10,523 bases of DNA, taken from NCBI GenBank assembly GCA_938008005.1, contig CALLLZ010000124.1, forward strand, positions 1 to 10,523, read 5' to 3'. The notes below the pieces were generated by a model. That model was not told where the DNA came from. It saw only the letters and a list, made by a program, of their open reading frames with translations, and searched no databases. Source of the DNA: an uncultured Marinicella sp. Its GTDB lineage: Bacteria > Pseudomonadota > Gammaproteobacteria > Xanthomonadales > Marinicellaceae. Made by a program: the position numbers and the translations under genes. Shown one piece after another: positions 1 through 6,540 of this stretch; position 1 is the stretch's first letter, and each line of letters starts with the position of its first letter.

Positions 1-179
1 CCATTCGTTGGAATGATCAGATTGTTAACACAAGTTGCACTTGCTGATTCCATGGCTTGATAAGCAAACTGATTAAGCGTTGTAGAACTTACTGAATCAT
101 CAGGGCAGACCACTTGTGCATGTACTGACTGTAAAAAGGTACTGCAAAAAAACATCGTTAACACAATAACGACTTTCAT
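1..179 (-). CDS. Exported protein of unknown function, N-terminal part only
   Basis: This reading frame starts with ATG at 179 and runs off the left edge, so only about 59 residues are visible. The N-terminus is a typical Sec signal peptide: MKVV, then a hydrophobic stretch (IVLTMFFCSTFL), then a cleavage site after QSVHA, leaving a mature protein that begins QVVCPDD. The mature part has two cysteines about 25 residues apart, which could form a disulfide in the periplasm or outside the cell. I do not recognise a family in the short visible part. No clear Shine-Dalgarno sequence precedes the ATG. It lies downstream of, and on the same strand as, the hybrid sensor kinase, with a direct-repeat pair in between that could be that regulator's operator, so it may be a regulated target. 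The call as a real gene rests on the signal peptide and the uninterrupted frame. Confidence 0.6.
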   Translation of the reverse strand, partial: MKVVIVLTMFFCSTFLQSVHAQVVCPDDSVSSTTLNQFAYQAMESASATCVNNLIIPTN

Positions 180-277
180 TTTATTTGTGTGAATAAATAA
201 GTTGATTGGTGAGCTGCTCATAAGTTCTGAATGGACAATAAAATTGACCACATTATCAACAACCGAAAATTAACTAG

Positions 278-315
278 ATATTACAATTCCGACAATCTAT
301 ATAACAATTCCGTCA
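278..315. promoter_or_regulatory. Two 17-bp direct repeats at 21-bp spacing, possible AraC-type operator
   Basis: The units at 278-294 and 299-315 read ATAT(T/A)ACAATTCCG(A/T)CA on the plus strand and match at 15 of 17 positions, with an identical 9-bp core ACAATTCCG. The 21-bp period puts both on the same face of the helix. Tandem 17-bp half-sites at 21 bp are the known arrangement for AraC at its I1/I2 sites. The repeat overlaps the stop codon of the hybrid kinase, whose C-terminus is an AraC-type DNA-binding domain, and lies about 100 bp upstream of the exported-protein start at 179. Binding by that regulator is inferred from geometry and position only. I found no convincing -35/-10 pair between the repeats and 179. 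Confidence 0.4.
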
Positions 316-2952
316 CAGCAATGATTTTCTGTATTCTGTAGGCGATTGCCCATAAATTAGTTTAAATTTCTTTGAAAAATATGAAGATGAATTAAACCCA
401 GACTCTTCAACAATGGCAGTGACATTCATGCTGGTTTCTTGTAAAAGGTTTTTTGCATGACTTAAACGCGCCTCAAGCATCAGTTGAGTCGGGCTTTTCC
501 CAGTTAAGCTCCGCAGCTTTCGTTGTAACTGCCTTTCAGTGATAAACAGGCTTGCTGCTAAGTCACTCATTTTAATTTCAGACTGGGAAATATGCGCTGT
601 CATTTTTTGTTGAACATTTTTTAGAAACCCTTCTTCCCGACCATTTTCTACTGGTTTTTCTGATGAAATTTTTTCAGTATCAGCAACAAATATCTGACGA
701 TAATGCTCACGTGATTTTATTTGTTGTGAAATTAAATTGTCCACTCGCAATTTTAATTCAGTTGAGTCAAATGGCTTGGTTAAATAATCATTGGCTTCAA
801 CGGCAAGACCTTCAAGCTTGTCTTTTATTTCAGCTTTGGCTGATAATAAAATAAGAGGAATGTGGCTGGTTTTTATATCGCTCTTTATGGCTTTACATAA
901 GTCAACACCATTGATCCCAGGCATCATAATGTCTGAAATAATTAAATCAGGTACTTGCTCCTGAGCCAACAACAAACCATCATCACCATTTGTCGCTGTT
1001 AACAGGCGATAATCATCACTCAAATGCGACAGTATGTACTCACACATGTCTTTGTTATCTTCTACAACCAAGACCAAAGCAGCGTTACTTCCATCTGGCT
1101 TCTGTGATTTATTGACAATGACATTTTTATCTTGTTCTACCACAGGTTCAATCGATACTGATTTTGTTTTTGGTGAAACCAAAGGCAAAGCGCTTTTCGG
1201 TAATTTAACAACGAATATACTGCCTATTCCATACTCACTTTTAACCAAGATATCACCACCATGACTTTCTATCAGCTGCTTAACCAATGCCAAACCTATG
1301 CCTGTACTTGCTGACCATTGTGTGTGTTGATGCTCACTATAATAAAAACGCTCGAATATATGTGGCAGCAGTTCAACATCAATACCACAACCTGTATCTT
1401 TAACACTGATCTCAATTGTATTGACATCAGTTTCAGTAACATCAACTGTAATCACACCGTCCTGATCAATGCTTTTTAATGCATTTGATAATAAATTATG
1501 CATGATTTTTTCAAAATCAGACAACTTCATTTGGATATTCGCTTCATCCAAGTCATGGCTTAAAGTTATCTCCACTTGTTTCTTTTGTGCAACACCATTA
1601 AATGAATCTATTATCACTGGCATAACATCAATCACCTCGATACTTTCATTTACTTTCTCAACATCAATATCACCCACTGATTCCAAACGCGAAAGCTCTA
1701 ACAGTTGATTAATTAACTCCAATAATCGCCTGTTGTGCTTATTGACTGAGTTTAATTGTTGCCTCACCTCCAATGAGACATCACCAAATCTGCCATCTAA
1801 AACATCATTAATTGGACCTAAACTCAGTGTTAAAGGTGTACGGAATTCATGTGAAATATTGGTCAAGAAATTCGATTTTAGCTGATCTAGCACTTCGAGT
1901 TGTTGGCGAGACTTTTCCAGCTGATCTATATGGTATTCTCGCTCTCTTTCTGATTCTTTTTGTAGGGTTATATCTCGTAAAATCAATAAATGTCCAACAA
2001 TTTCCTGCTGTTTATCAAGCAACGGTAACAGTTGTGTATTAACCAAAAAAACTTCATCTGAATTATTTAAGAAATGTATTTCTCTTTTTTGAACTTTAAT
2101 ATTTTCCAAACTGAAGTTTTGCGTAATAATTTCAGGACAAACAACCGGCCTGAGTTGTTGTTTATCATTGTGATAAGGCAAGGCCAAAAGGTTACAAGCA
2201 AACCTATTGGCGTCAACAATTAAACCCTTGCGATTCAAAGTAGCAACACCCTCTTTCAGTTGTTCAACAATTTTATCTCGAGCTATCGGCACGACATCTA
2301 ACAGTTTAAATCGAGAAACACCCAATACAACCAATACCACTGACAACGGCGCACCCACACGAACTGAAATAACCCCAGAGACATACAGCAACAATGAAAC
2401 AGTGGGCAAGCAAAGAACAAGAATTAATAGAACTAAATTTAAAAGACTCATCGCTGAGTTTTGTAATAAATACCAAGCCAACCAAGCCAAACTCCAGATA
2501 ACTAAACCCAAAGCGTAAAAAGTATGAATCAATCTGACCATCAAAATGGGCTTTAGCTCAATCATCTGAGCAATGCTCAAACCCTCCATACCATCAAGAC
2601 TCAAAGAGTCATTACTCAATACTATAATTACAACAACAATCGGTTCAATTGAGAGCAAACCAAGTAAAGTTAATGGAATTTTTTCACGCTTGATGTACTC
2701 ATATGTCACCCAAAACCACAACACAGCAGTCGAGAAGCTAAGCAACAAATTAATTTGGTCATGAAAGAGCATGCCTTGCGCACCCGTGGTCATGCCATAC
2801 AAGCTCAACAAACAAATAGTAAAAACAATAGATGTGAATACAGTTAATGGAAGTGCAACGGGTAAATGCCAGTTTTTCCAAACAACCCTTAGAAACAAAG
2901 GTGAAACCAATATCCCCAATACATTAAACAAAAAATAAAAAATCATACTCAC
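313..2952 (-). CDS. Hybrid 7TM sensor histidine kinase / response regulator with AraC DNA-binding domain
   Basis: This is a complete two-component system in one 879-residue inner-membrane protein. Residues 1-215 hold about seven hydrophobic helices, resembling the histidine-kinase 7TM sensor region. A PAS-like segment follows (about 220-330), then a coiled linker. The HisKA phosphoacceptor is His368 in NISHEFRTPLTL. The ATPase domain has an N box (HNLLSNALK, about 485-493), G1 (KDTGCGI, 518-524), an F box (HIFERFYY) and G2 (STGIGLALVK, 549-558). The receiver domain (about 626-740) has acidic residues E631/D632, phosphoacceptor Asp674 in SDIMMPG and Lys726 in TKPFD. An AraC/HTH_18 domain fills about 790-876. 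The start is GTG at 2952, six bases after a GAG core; an in-frame ATG at 2946 is the alternative. It lies 103 bp after the flavin/heme operon on the same strand. The signal is unknown; a small hydrophobic or membrane-related cue would suit a 7TM sensor. Confidence 0.93.
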   Translation of the reverse strand: MSMIFYFLFNVLGILVSPLFLRVVWKNWHLPVALPLTVFTSIVFTICLLSLYGMTTGAQGMLFHDQINLLLSFSTAVLWFWVTYEYIKREKIPLTLLGLLSIEPIVVVIIVLSNDSLSLDGMEGLSIAQMIELKPILMVRLIHTFYALGLVIWSLAWLAWYLLQNSAMSLLNLVLLILVLCLPTVSLLLYVSGVISVRVGAPLSVVLVVLGVSRFKLLDVVPIARDKIVEQLKEGVATLNRKGLIVDANRFACNLLALPYHNDKQQLRPVVCPEIITQNFSLENIKVQKREIHFLNNSDEVFLVNTQLLPLLDKQQEIVGHLLILRDITLQKESEREREYHIDQLEKSRQQLEVLDQLKSNFLTNISHEFRTPLTLSLGPINDVLDGRFGDVSLEVRQQLNSVNKHNRRLLELINQLLELSRLESVGDIDVEKVNESIEVIDVMPVIIDSFNGVAQKKQVEITLSHDLDEANIQMKLSDFEKIMHNLLSNALKSIDQDGVITVDVTETDVNTIEISVKDTGCGIDVELLPHIFERFYYSEHQHTQWSASTGIGLALVKQLIESHGGDILVKSEYGIGSIFVVKLPKSALPLVSPKTKSVSIEPVVEQDKNVIVNKSQKPDGSNAALVLVVEDNKDMCEYILSHLSDDYRLLTATNGDDGLLLAQEQVPDLIISDIMMPGINGVDLCKAIKSDIKTSHIPLILLSAKAEIKDKLEGLAVEANDYLTKPFDSTELKLRVDNLISQQIKSREHYRQIFVADTEKISSEKPVENGREEGFLKNVQQKMTAHISQSEIKMSDLAASLFITERQLQRKLRSLTGKSPTQLMLEARLSHAKNLLQETSMNVTAIVEESGFNSSSYFSKKFKLIYGQSPTEYRKSLL

Positions 2953-3055
2953 ACAGAGCTCTTATTGAACTGCCTACATATTAACCGCTGGTTTGTTTGA
3001 TTAAAACCCTTGGTGTTCCACTTCAAAGAATGGCCAAAGGATTGCCCGATGGCAG

Positions 3056-3499
3056 TTAACTGATCTTTTTTCTCCTTCCCATGACAATATGGATTACTAA
3101 AATCAACGGCAAACTCAAACCTATAATCAAATGAACCCAAGATGAGATTGTCCGCCATGTTTCATCAGCCATGTAATAAAGCAGATAGGCTGTGGCTATT
3201 TGTAAAACAACGAAAGCAGTTAAGCTGATTCCTATAACCCTCGACCGACGAGTCTTCCAACTCAGCGGAATGTGGTTGCTTAGCATCGATCCAAATACCA
3301 TCAACATGATGAAAGCAGCTGCCCCATGTAGCATCAACACATTGAACTGAAGTGGGTGTTTTTCAGGGCCAAAATCACCTTCTATCGCAACCCAATTATT
3401 CATGATAAAGAACGTTAATCCGGTTACCCAACTTACAGTCAGAGTCATATAAATTAAGCGTTTGAACCAAGGGCTTAATTTAACCTTTACAGCACTCAT
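3056..3499 (-). CDS. Four-helix membrane protein, DUF4405-like, putative heme b electron carrier
   Basis: The 147-residue protein has four predicted membrane helices, at about 12-33, 52-74, 87-109 and 118-140, and ends in a basic GRRKK tail. Helix 2 and its end carry His58 and His76, and helix 4 carries His123 and His137. The 14-residue spacing in helix 4 is typical of bis-histidine heme b ligation in cytochrome b561-like and ferric-reductase-like proteins. The pattern HGAAAF...SNHIP...AYLLYYM...SSWVHLIIG fits what I know as DUF4405, a family found beside ApbE and FMN-bind genes. The likely role is to pass electrons across the inner membrane to the flavoprotein encoded upstream. Its ATG overlaps the apbE stop as ATGA, so translation is probably coupled. 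The spacing His58 to His76 is 18, so only one heme may be bound. The family name comes from memory and has not been checked by profile search. Confidence 0.78.
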   Translation of the reverse strand: MSAVKVKLSPWFKRLIYMTLTVSWVTGLTFFIMNNWVAIEGDFGPEKHPLQFNVLMLHGAAAFIMLMVFGSMLSNHIPLSWKTRRSRVIGISLTAFVVLQIATAYLLYYMADETWRTISSWVHLIIGLSLPLILVIHIVMGRRKKIS

Positions 3500-4332
3500 G
3501 TAAAAATCACATCGGCGTTGTAATGTGCAAATATTGGATCATCAACACCTTTTAATGCGGCCACCTTTGTCAAAGCATCAGCTACCATACACTGGTCGGT
3601 GAAAATACTCACAGTCGCAGGAATATCAACTTGCTTACCAGTGGTCACATCATAAATGGCACTGTTTCCAGCCAGGTAGTAACCAGAACTGCTGGCCACA
3701 GCAGCGTTTATCATCGGGATTGCTCGCATGGTTTTGTTTTTGTTAGGAATCAGTGTTACAAAATCCTGCCAATTGTACACTTTTAAATCACCTCCAGCAT
3801 TAACCGATGCCTGTTCTAACGCCCCCGGCAAACCACGCTGTAACTCCTCAACTATCACCTGCATGGCTTGGTCAACAGCATAGCCTTTAGCAATCCCGCC
3901 CAAGTCCAAGAGCAACGGCCGTCTAAAATAAACCTGCTTTTCTTGAAGCTGCATAGCAGTTAAGTCGGTTGATGATTGAATGACAGGCGACATATCTTCA
4001 GGTTGAAAATTATTTGGAAGGTAACCATCTTTAACCAGCCATGGAGCCACACTGACATCAAAAGAACCATCAGATTTTTGATGCAAAACTTGAGCCATCG
4101 ATAACACTTCATAAAGCTCTTTTGACAGTTCTATAGGATGTTGATGTGCATTTGAATTGATGTAACTTAATTCACTGTTGGGGTTATGAAAGCTCATCTT
4201 TTGATGAACTTTTTGCACCATTGAAAAAGCCTTATCAGAGGCTTTAATCAAAAGCTCATCATCACAATCAGCACTGATATTGACCTCAACAAAAGTTCCA
4301 AGAAACGGTTGGCACCGACTGATTTGATTCAT
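3496..4332 (-). CDS. apbE: FAD:protein FMN transferase (ApbE)
   Basis: ApbE transfers FMN from FAD onto a threonine or serine of target flavoproteins, with Mg2+. From ATG at 4332 the protein has 278 residues, slightly shorter than lipoprotein-type ApbE. Family marks in order: QPFLGTFVEV near the N-terminus, SDGSFDVSVAPW around 87-98, DLGGIAKGYA (143-152), NAGGDLK (178-184), and ADALTK with Asp252 and Thr255 in the metal-binding position. The usual HIIDPxTG motif reads AIYDVTTG, so the customary His and Pro are missing. The frame is open to an ATG at 4389, but that would overlap the FMN-binding gene by 53 nt; the start at 4332 lies 4 nt after that gene's stop and begins with the conserved region. 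No signal peptide or lipobox is visible, so the enzyme may act in the cytoplasm. The obvious substrate is the SGAT protein encoded just upstream. Confidence 0.92.
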   Translation of the reverse strand: MNQISRCQPFLGTFVEVNISADCDDELLIKASDKAFSMVQKVHQKMSFHNPNSELSYINSNAHQHPIELSKELYEVLSMAQVLHQKSDGSFDVSVAPWLVKDGYLPNNFQPEDMSPVIQSSTDLTAMQLQEKQVYFRRPLLLDLGGIAKGYAVDQAMQVIVEELQRGLPGALEQASVNAGGDLKVYNWQDFVTLIPNKNKTMRAIPMINAAVASSSGYYLAGNSAIYDVTTGKQVDIPATVSIFTDQCMVADALTKVAALKGVDDPIFAHYNADVIFT

Positions 4333-4336
4333 GGCA

Positions 4337-4876
4337 TCAAATATCTTTAAGCACTTGCTCCCAAGTATGGGTGAGGCGGTTAATGCCATCAGTCACATGG
4401 CGACAAGACATGGTGGCCCCAGATATATTCTTGATCTGAACGTCTAACTTCAAGATTTCTTCTGTTCCTTTCCCAAAGAACTGAGCTCGCCATTTTGGGT
4501 TTATGATTTCATCGCCATATGACTCTCGATAAGTTAATACTTCCACCGCTGTAACCTTACCTTCACTGTCCAAGCCCACTGCTAAATCTATAAATTCGTG
4601 CTTACCCACCACTTGATCAATGATTAACCATTGATTATCTTTAGATTTAAAGCCTTTGACTTTATTCAATCGAACCCTGGTTTCAGAACTGGCTTTGATA
4701 GATTTCATTTGTGCCTTGTCTAAAATAACTTCAAAAGGTTCAAGCTCGATATTTGGCCAAATGATCTTTTTAGCTTGTTCAACGGTTAAATAAGTTTTTG
4801 CGATTACACCAGAAGAGCCGAACAATAAGCCGGCTCCCAATAAAACAGATTTTTGATTAAAATCTCTGCGTTTCAT
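4337..4876 (-). CDS. FMN-binding domain protein with Tat-like signal, predicted ApbE substrate
   Basis: From ATG at 4876 the protein has 179 residues. It begins MKRRDFNQK followed by a glycine-rich, mildly hydrophobic stretch ending GVIA at residue 26, which resembles a twin-arginine (Tat) signal. The C-terminal half matches the FMN_bind domain of the NqrC/RnfG type: WRAQFFGK from Trp129, and SGATMS at 152-157 followed by CRHVTDGINRL. In that family FMN is joined by a phosphoester to the Thr of SGAT, here Thr155. The expected role is a periplasmic one-FMN electron carrier. The frame is open to 4990, but that region overlaps the upstream gene; the chosen start has AGGAA at 4881-4885, four bases upstream, and lies 10 nt after the preceding stop. 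Its neighbour apbE, 4 nt downstream, supports covalent flavinylation. Whether the electron acceptor is iron or a protein cannot be read from the sequence. Confidence 0.9.
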   Translation of the reverse strand: MKRRDFNQKSVLLGAGLLFGSSGVIAKTYLTVEQAKKIIWPNIELEPFEVILDKAQMKSIKASSETRVRLNKVKGFKSKDNQWLIIDQVVGKHEFIDLAVGLDSEGKVTAVEVLTYRESYGDEIINPKWRAQFFGKGTEEILKLDVQIKNISGATMSCRHVTDGINRLTHTWEQVLKDI

Positions 4877-4880
4877 ACTT

Positions 4881-4885
4881 TTCCT
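4881..4885 (-). promoter_or_regulatory. Shine-Dalgarno AGGAA that sets the FMN-binding protein start
   Basis: On the minus strand this reads AGGAA and is followed by four bases and then ATG at 4876. The upstream in-frame ATG at 4990 lies inside the preceding gene and would give a protein whose first 38 residues do not look like a signal peptide. The site therefore decides the start in favour of the Tat-like N-terminus. Confidence 0.65.
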
Positions 4886-4886
4886 A

Positions 4887-5831
4887 TTAATCAAATTCAA
4901 AACCGATGGTTGCACCCACATGAACCCGCTCATGCTCATCCCAGTTCCTGTCATTTTCACTGAATGAAAACTGTGACCCACCGCCAGCAACTTGCCATAA
5001 TACAGAACCTGTTATCCACCATTTTTTCTCCGCATAATGCAGTGAAGGACCCAAATAATTACCACGCTGATGTTGTGAACCAATTCTGAAGTCAGATAAA
5101 TCAAAACTAGATCGGTCTAATTCTGGGTTGAACACACCATCCTCTTGTGGATTCAAATAATCAGATTGATGTCTGAATTCTAAACCTGCACTCCACTTGG
5201 GTGCAAATCGATAAGCTGCTGCCAAAGAACCATCAAAAGCAATTTCTTCTTCTAAAACGCCAGGCGATGTACGACGTTCCATTTCCATCTTTAAATTAGC
5301 AACGAACTGCAGCCTGTTATCCAAAAAGTTTTTTTGTAATATCGTGCTTATGGTAAAACTGTCTTGATTGATGTCCGCACCATCCAAACGATATTTGTTT
5401 CTGTTCTCATACCCCATTTTAAAGGCCAAGCCTACTGGGTCCTTATAAACACTCAAAACATTGTATTTCAAACCCAGTTCAAAACCACCTACTTGGGTGC
5501 GTTCAAATCGACCACCTTCACCACCTTGGGTTTCATACATAGGATTTAACTCTGGATCATCAACTGAATAATCATGATCAAACACCATCAGCTCTGCTGA
5601 TAAAGTTAAACGATCAGTAATTCCATATTCTATTTCAGGCCTGATGTCATTGAATACATAGTCACCTGAATCTTTGCCACGACGTGAGATTACACCTAAC
5701 TTATATTCCATTGCTCCTTTGGGTAAGGTATCAGAGCCCTGTGCATACATCCATTGGCCCTCTTCTGCCTGAACCTGTGAAACCATTGACAGTCCAATGG
5801 CAGCTGCCATTTTTAATAAAATTTTTCTCAT
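4887..5831 (-). CDS. Predicted outer-membrane beta-barrel protein, first gene of the Fur-type operon
   Basis: The 314-residue protein starts with a Sec signal peptide (MRKILLKM, a hydrophobic core, cleavage after QVQA at about 22). The mature part is rich in alternating polar/hydrophobic strands with aromatic residues at strand ends and long acidic turns, for example EIEYGITDRLTLSAELMVF, FELGLKYNVLSVY and GLAFKMGYENRNKY. It ends in VGATIGFEFD, close to the C-terminal beta signal, although the last residue is Asp rather than Phe. This describes an outer-membrane barrel of perhaps 12-14 strands. I see no TonB box or plug domain, so it is not a classical siderophore receptor. It resembles the DUF6662-type proteins I recall, but this is not verified. 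It is the first gene after the promoter with the Fur box, and the next start is 10 nt after its stop. Its role may be substrate entry for, or outer-membrane contact with, the flavin/heme redox system. Confidence 0.75.
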   Translation of the reverse strand: MRKILLKMAAAIGLSMVSQVQAEEGQWMYAQGSDTLPKGAMEYKLGVISRRGKDSGDYVFNDIRPEIEYGITDRLTLSAELMVFDHDYSVDDPELNPMYETQGGEGGRFERTQVGGFELGLKYNVLSVYKDPVGLAFKMGYENRNKYRLDGADINQDSFTISTILQKNFLDNRLQFVANLKMEMERRTSPGVLEEEIAFDGSLAAAYRFAPKWSAGLEFRHQSDYLNPQEDGVFNPELDRSSFDLSDFRIGSQHQRGNYLGPSLHYAEKKWWITGSVLWQVAGGGSQFSFSENDRNWDEHERVHVGATIGFEFD

Positions 5832-5857
5832 GTGAAATTCGCGTTAATAAAATGTAA

Positions 5858-5885
5858 ATTATATGAGAATGAGAATCAATGTCAA
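5858..5885 (-). promoter_or_regulatory. Consensus sigma70 promoter of the redox operon
   Basis: On the minus strand TTGACA (5880-5885) and TATAAT (5858-5863) both match the consensus exactly and are separated by 16 bp. Transcription should start near 5851, giving a leader of about 20 nt before the ATG at 5831. No clear Shine-Dalgarno sequence is seen in that leader. A promoter this strong would need a repressor, which fits the overlapping Fur box. Confidence 0.75.
5865..5883. promoter_or_regulatory. Fur box overlapping the operon promoter
   Basis: The sequence GAGAATGAGAATCAATGTC matches the classical 19-bp Fur consensus GATAATGATAATCATTATC at 15 of 19 positions. Read in the 7-1-7 form, 5864-5878 matches at 11 of 14 positions. 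A second, weaker 7-1-7 match (10 of 14) lies at 5887-5901, so two Fur dimers might bind side by side. The box fills the spacer and touches the -35, so bound Fe-Fur would block RNA polymerase. The genes downstream would be expressed under iron limitation. Confidence 0.75.
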
Positions 5886-6152
5886 TTGAAAATGATTGCT
5901 ATTTAGATTTTTGCCAATTTAATTTACTTGTGGACATAAAGAAGTGGCTGCATTACCCATCTTAAAACTGAGTTATCTACAGCCAAAGCTCAACACACTT
6001 TTTTATTAATTCGATCAAGAACAATGTCATCACCACTATTACCAGATGCGACAGTTCCCTCTGCATAAAGCACTCTTAATACAGCCCCTCTCCTTAAGTA
6101 CAGCCTAATACAATTCACCATAAGCCAGAATAGGCCGAGGCAAAATAGACAC

Positions 6153-6223
6153 AATAAATACCGAAACTCAACGACTATGGACTAAAGTCCTTACTTCGAA
6201 ATAATATTTCCGGTATTTTTATT
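6153..6223. repeat. 71-bp foldback unit with inner GGAC-TAAA-GTCC hairpin
   Basis: The outer arms AATAAATACCGAAA (6153-6166) and TTTCCGGTATTTTTATT (6207-6223) are imperfect inverted repeats. Inside them CGA (6172-6174) can pair with TCG (6196-6198), and at the centre GGAC-TAAA-GTCC (6179-6190) forms a small perfect hairpin. The whole unit is thus one nested cruciform, as in REP/MITE-like elements. Whether it recurs in the genome cannot be seen here. Confidence 0.5.
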
Positions 6224-6275
6224 TGACAAATTTTCCATGGTATTAAAGTAGACACTATTTTATTTTCAATGGATA

Positions 6276-6333
6276 GTTGGCTTCAGCCAACCTGTAAAAC
6301 TGATGACTCTAAAACCTGTTGACTAAAGTCAAC
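6276..6333. repeat. Pair of REP-like hairpins
   Basis: GTTGGC-TTCA-GCCAAC (6276-6291) and GTTGAC-TAAA-GTCAAC (6318-6333) are two perfect 6-bp stems with 4-base loops, 42 bp apart centre to centre. The copies share GTTG at the 5' side and CAAC at the 3' side, and AACCTGT recurs at 6290-6296 and 6314-6320 next to each. Two related stems in close succession recall REP doublets, which are moved by RAYT transposases in other bacteria. No such transposase lies in this window. Confidence 0.55.
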
Positions 6334-6393
6334 CACCCAAAAGTGGATCAAATATTCTTCAACACCTTAAACATCAATGTCTAGCAGCTAAAG

Positions 6394-6414
6394 CCTTGCA
6401 CTAAAAGTGCATGG
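6394..6414. repeat. REP-like hairpin around TGCAC-TAAAA-GTGCA
   Basis: The perfect core at 6397-6411 extends with one mismatch to CC/GG ends at 6394 and 6414. The loop again contains TAAA, like the hairpins at 6179-6190 and 6318-6333. Just before it, GCTAAAGC at 6387-6394 looks like a decayed copy. Confidence 0.45.
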
Positions 6415-6540
6415 TTTTAACTAGCGAACTGAAACAATAAAAGAAATGGACGCATTGTTTTCAAAACCACGTAAATAACTTCGTTATACCAGTAGAGTCG
6501 GTTATGACATTCAGTATTTTCTGTAACGGATTAAAGATTT

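Noticed and set aside
3003..3040. A possible terminator after the redox operon (7-bp stem, TTTT)
   Set aside because: The loop is about 20 bases and one pair is G-U, so it is too weak to list as a terminator.
2949..3158. A 69-residue minus-strand frame spanning the end of the DUF4405-like gene and ending on the kinase GTG start
   Set aside because: It overlaps a clear membrane-protein gene in another frame, has no protein-like domain features and no ribosome site. The stop/start overlap with the kinase seems accidental.
4333..4389. An upstream extension of ApbE to ATG 4389
   Set aside because: The extra 19 residues overlap the FMN-binding gene and are not a signal peptide. The conserved N-terminal region begins right after ATG 4332.
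4877..4990. An upstream extension of the FMN-binding protein to ATG 4990
   Set aside because: The extra 38 residues overlap the barrel gene and would hide the Tat-like signal. ATG 4876 has a good Shine-Dalgarno sequence.
4887..5831. The barrel protein as a TonB-dependent siderophore receptor
   Set aside because: At 314 residues it is less than half the usual size and lacks a TonB box and plug domain.
6150..6420. The repeated palindromes as a CRISPR array
   Set aside because: The hairpins differ in sequence, spacing is irregular and there are no equal-length spacers or cas genes.
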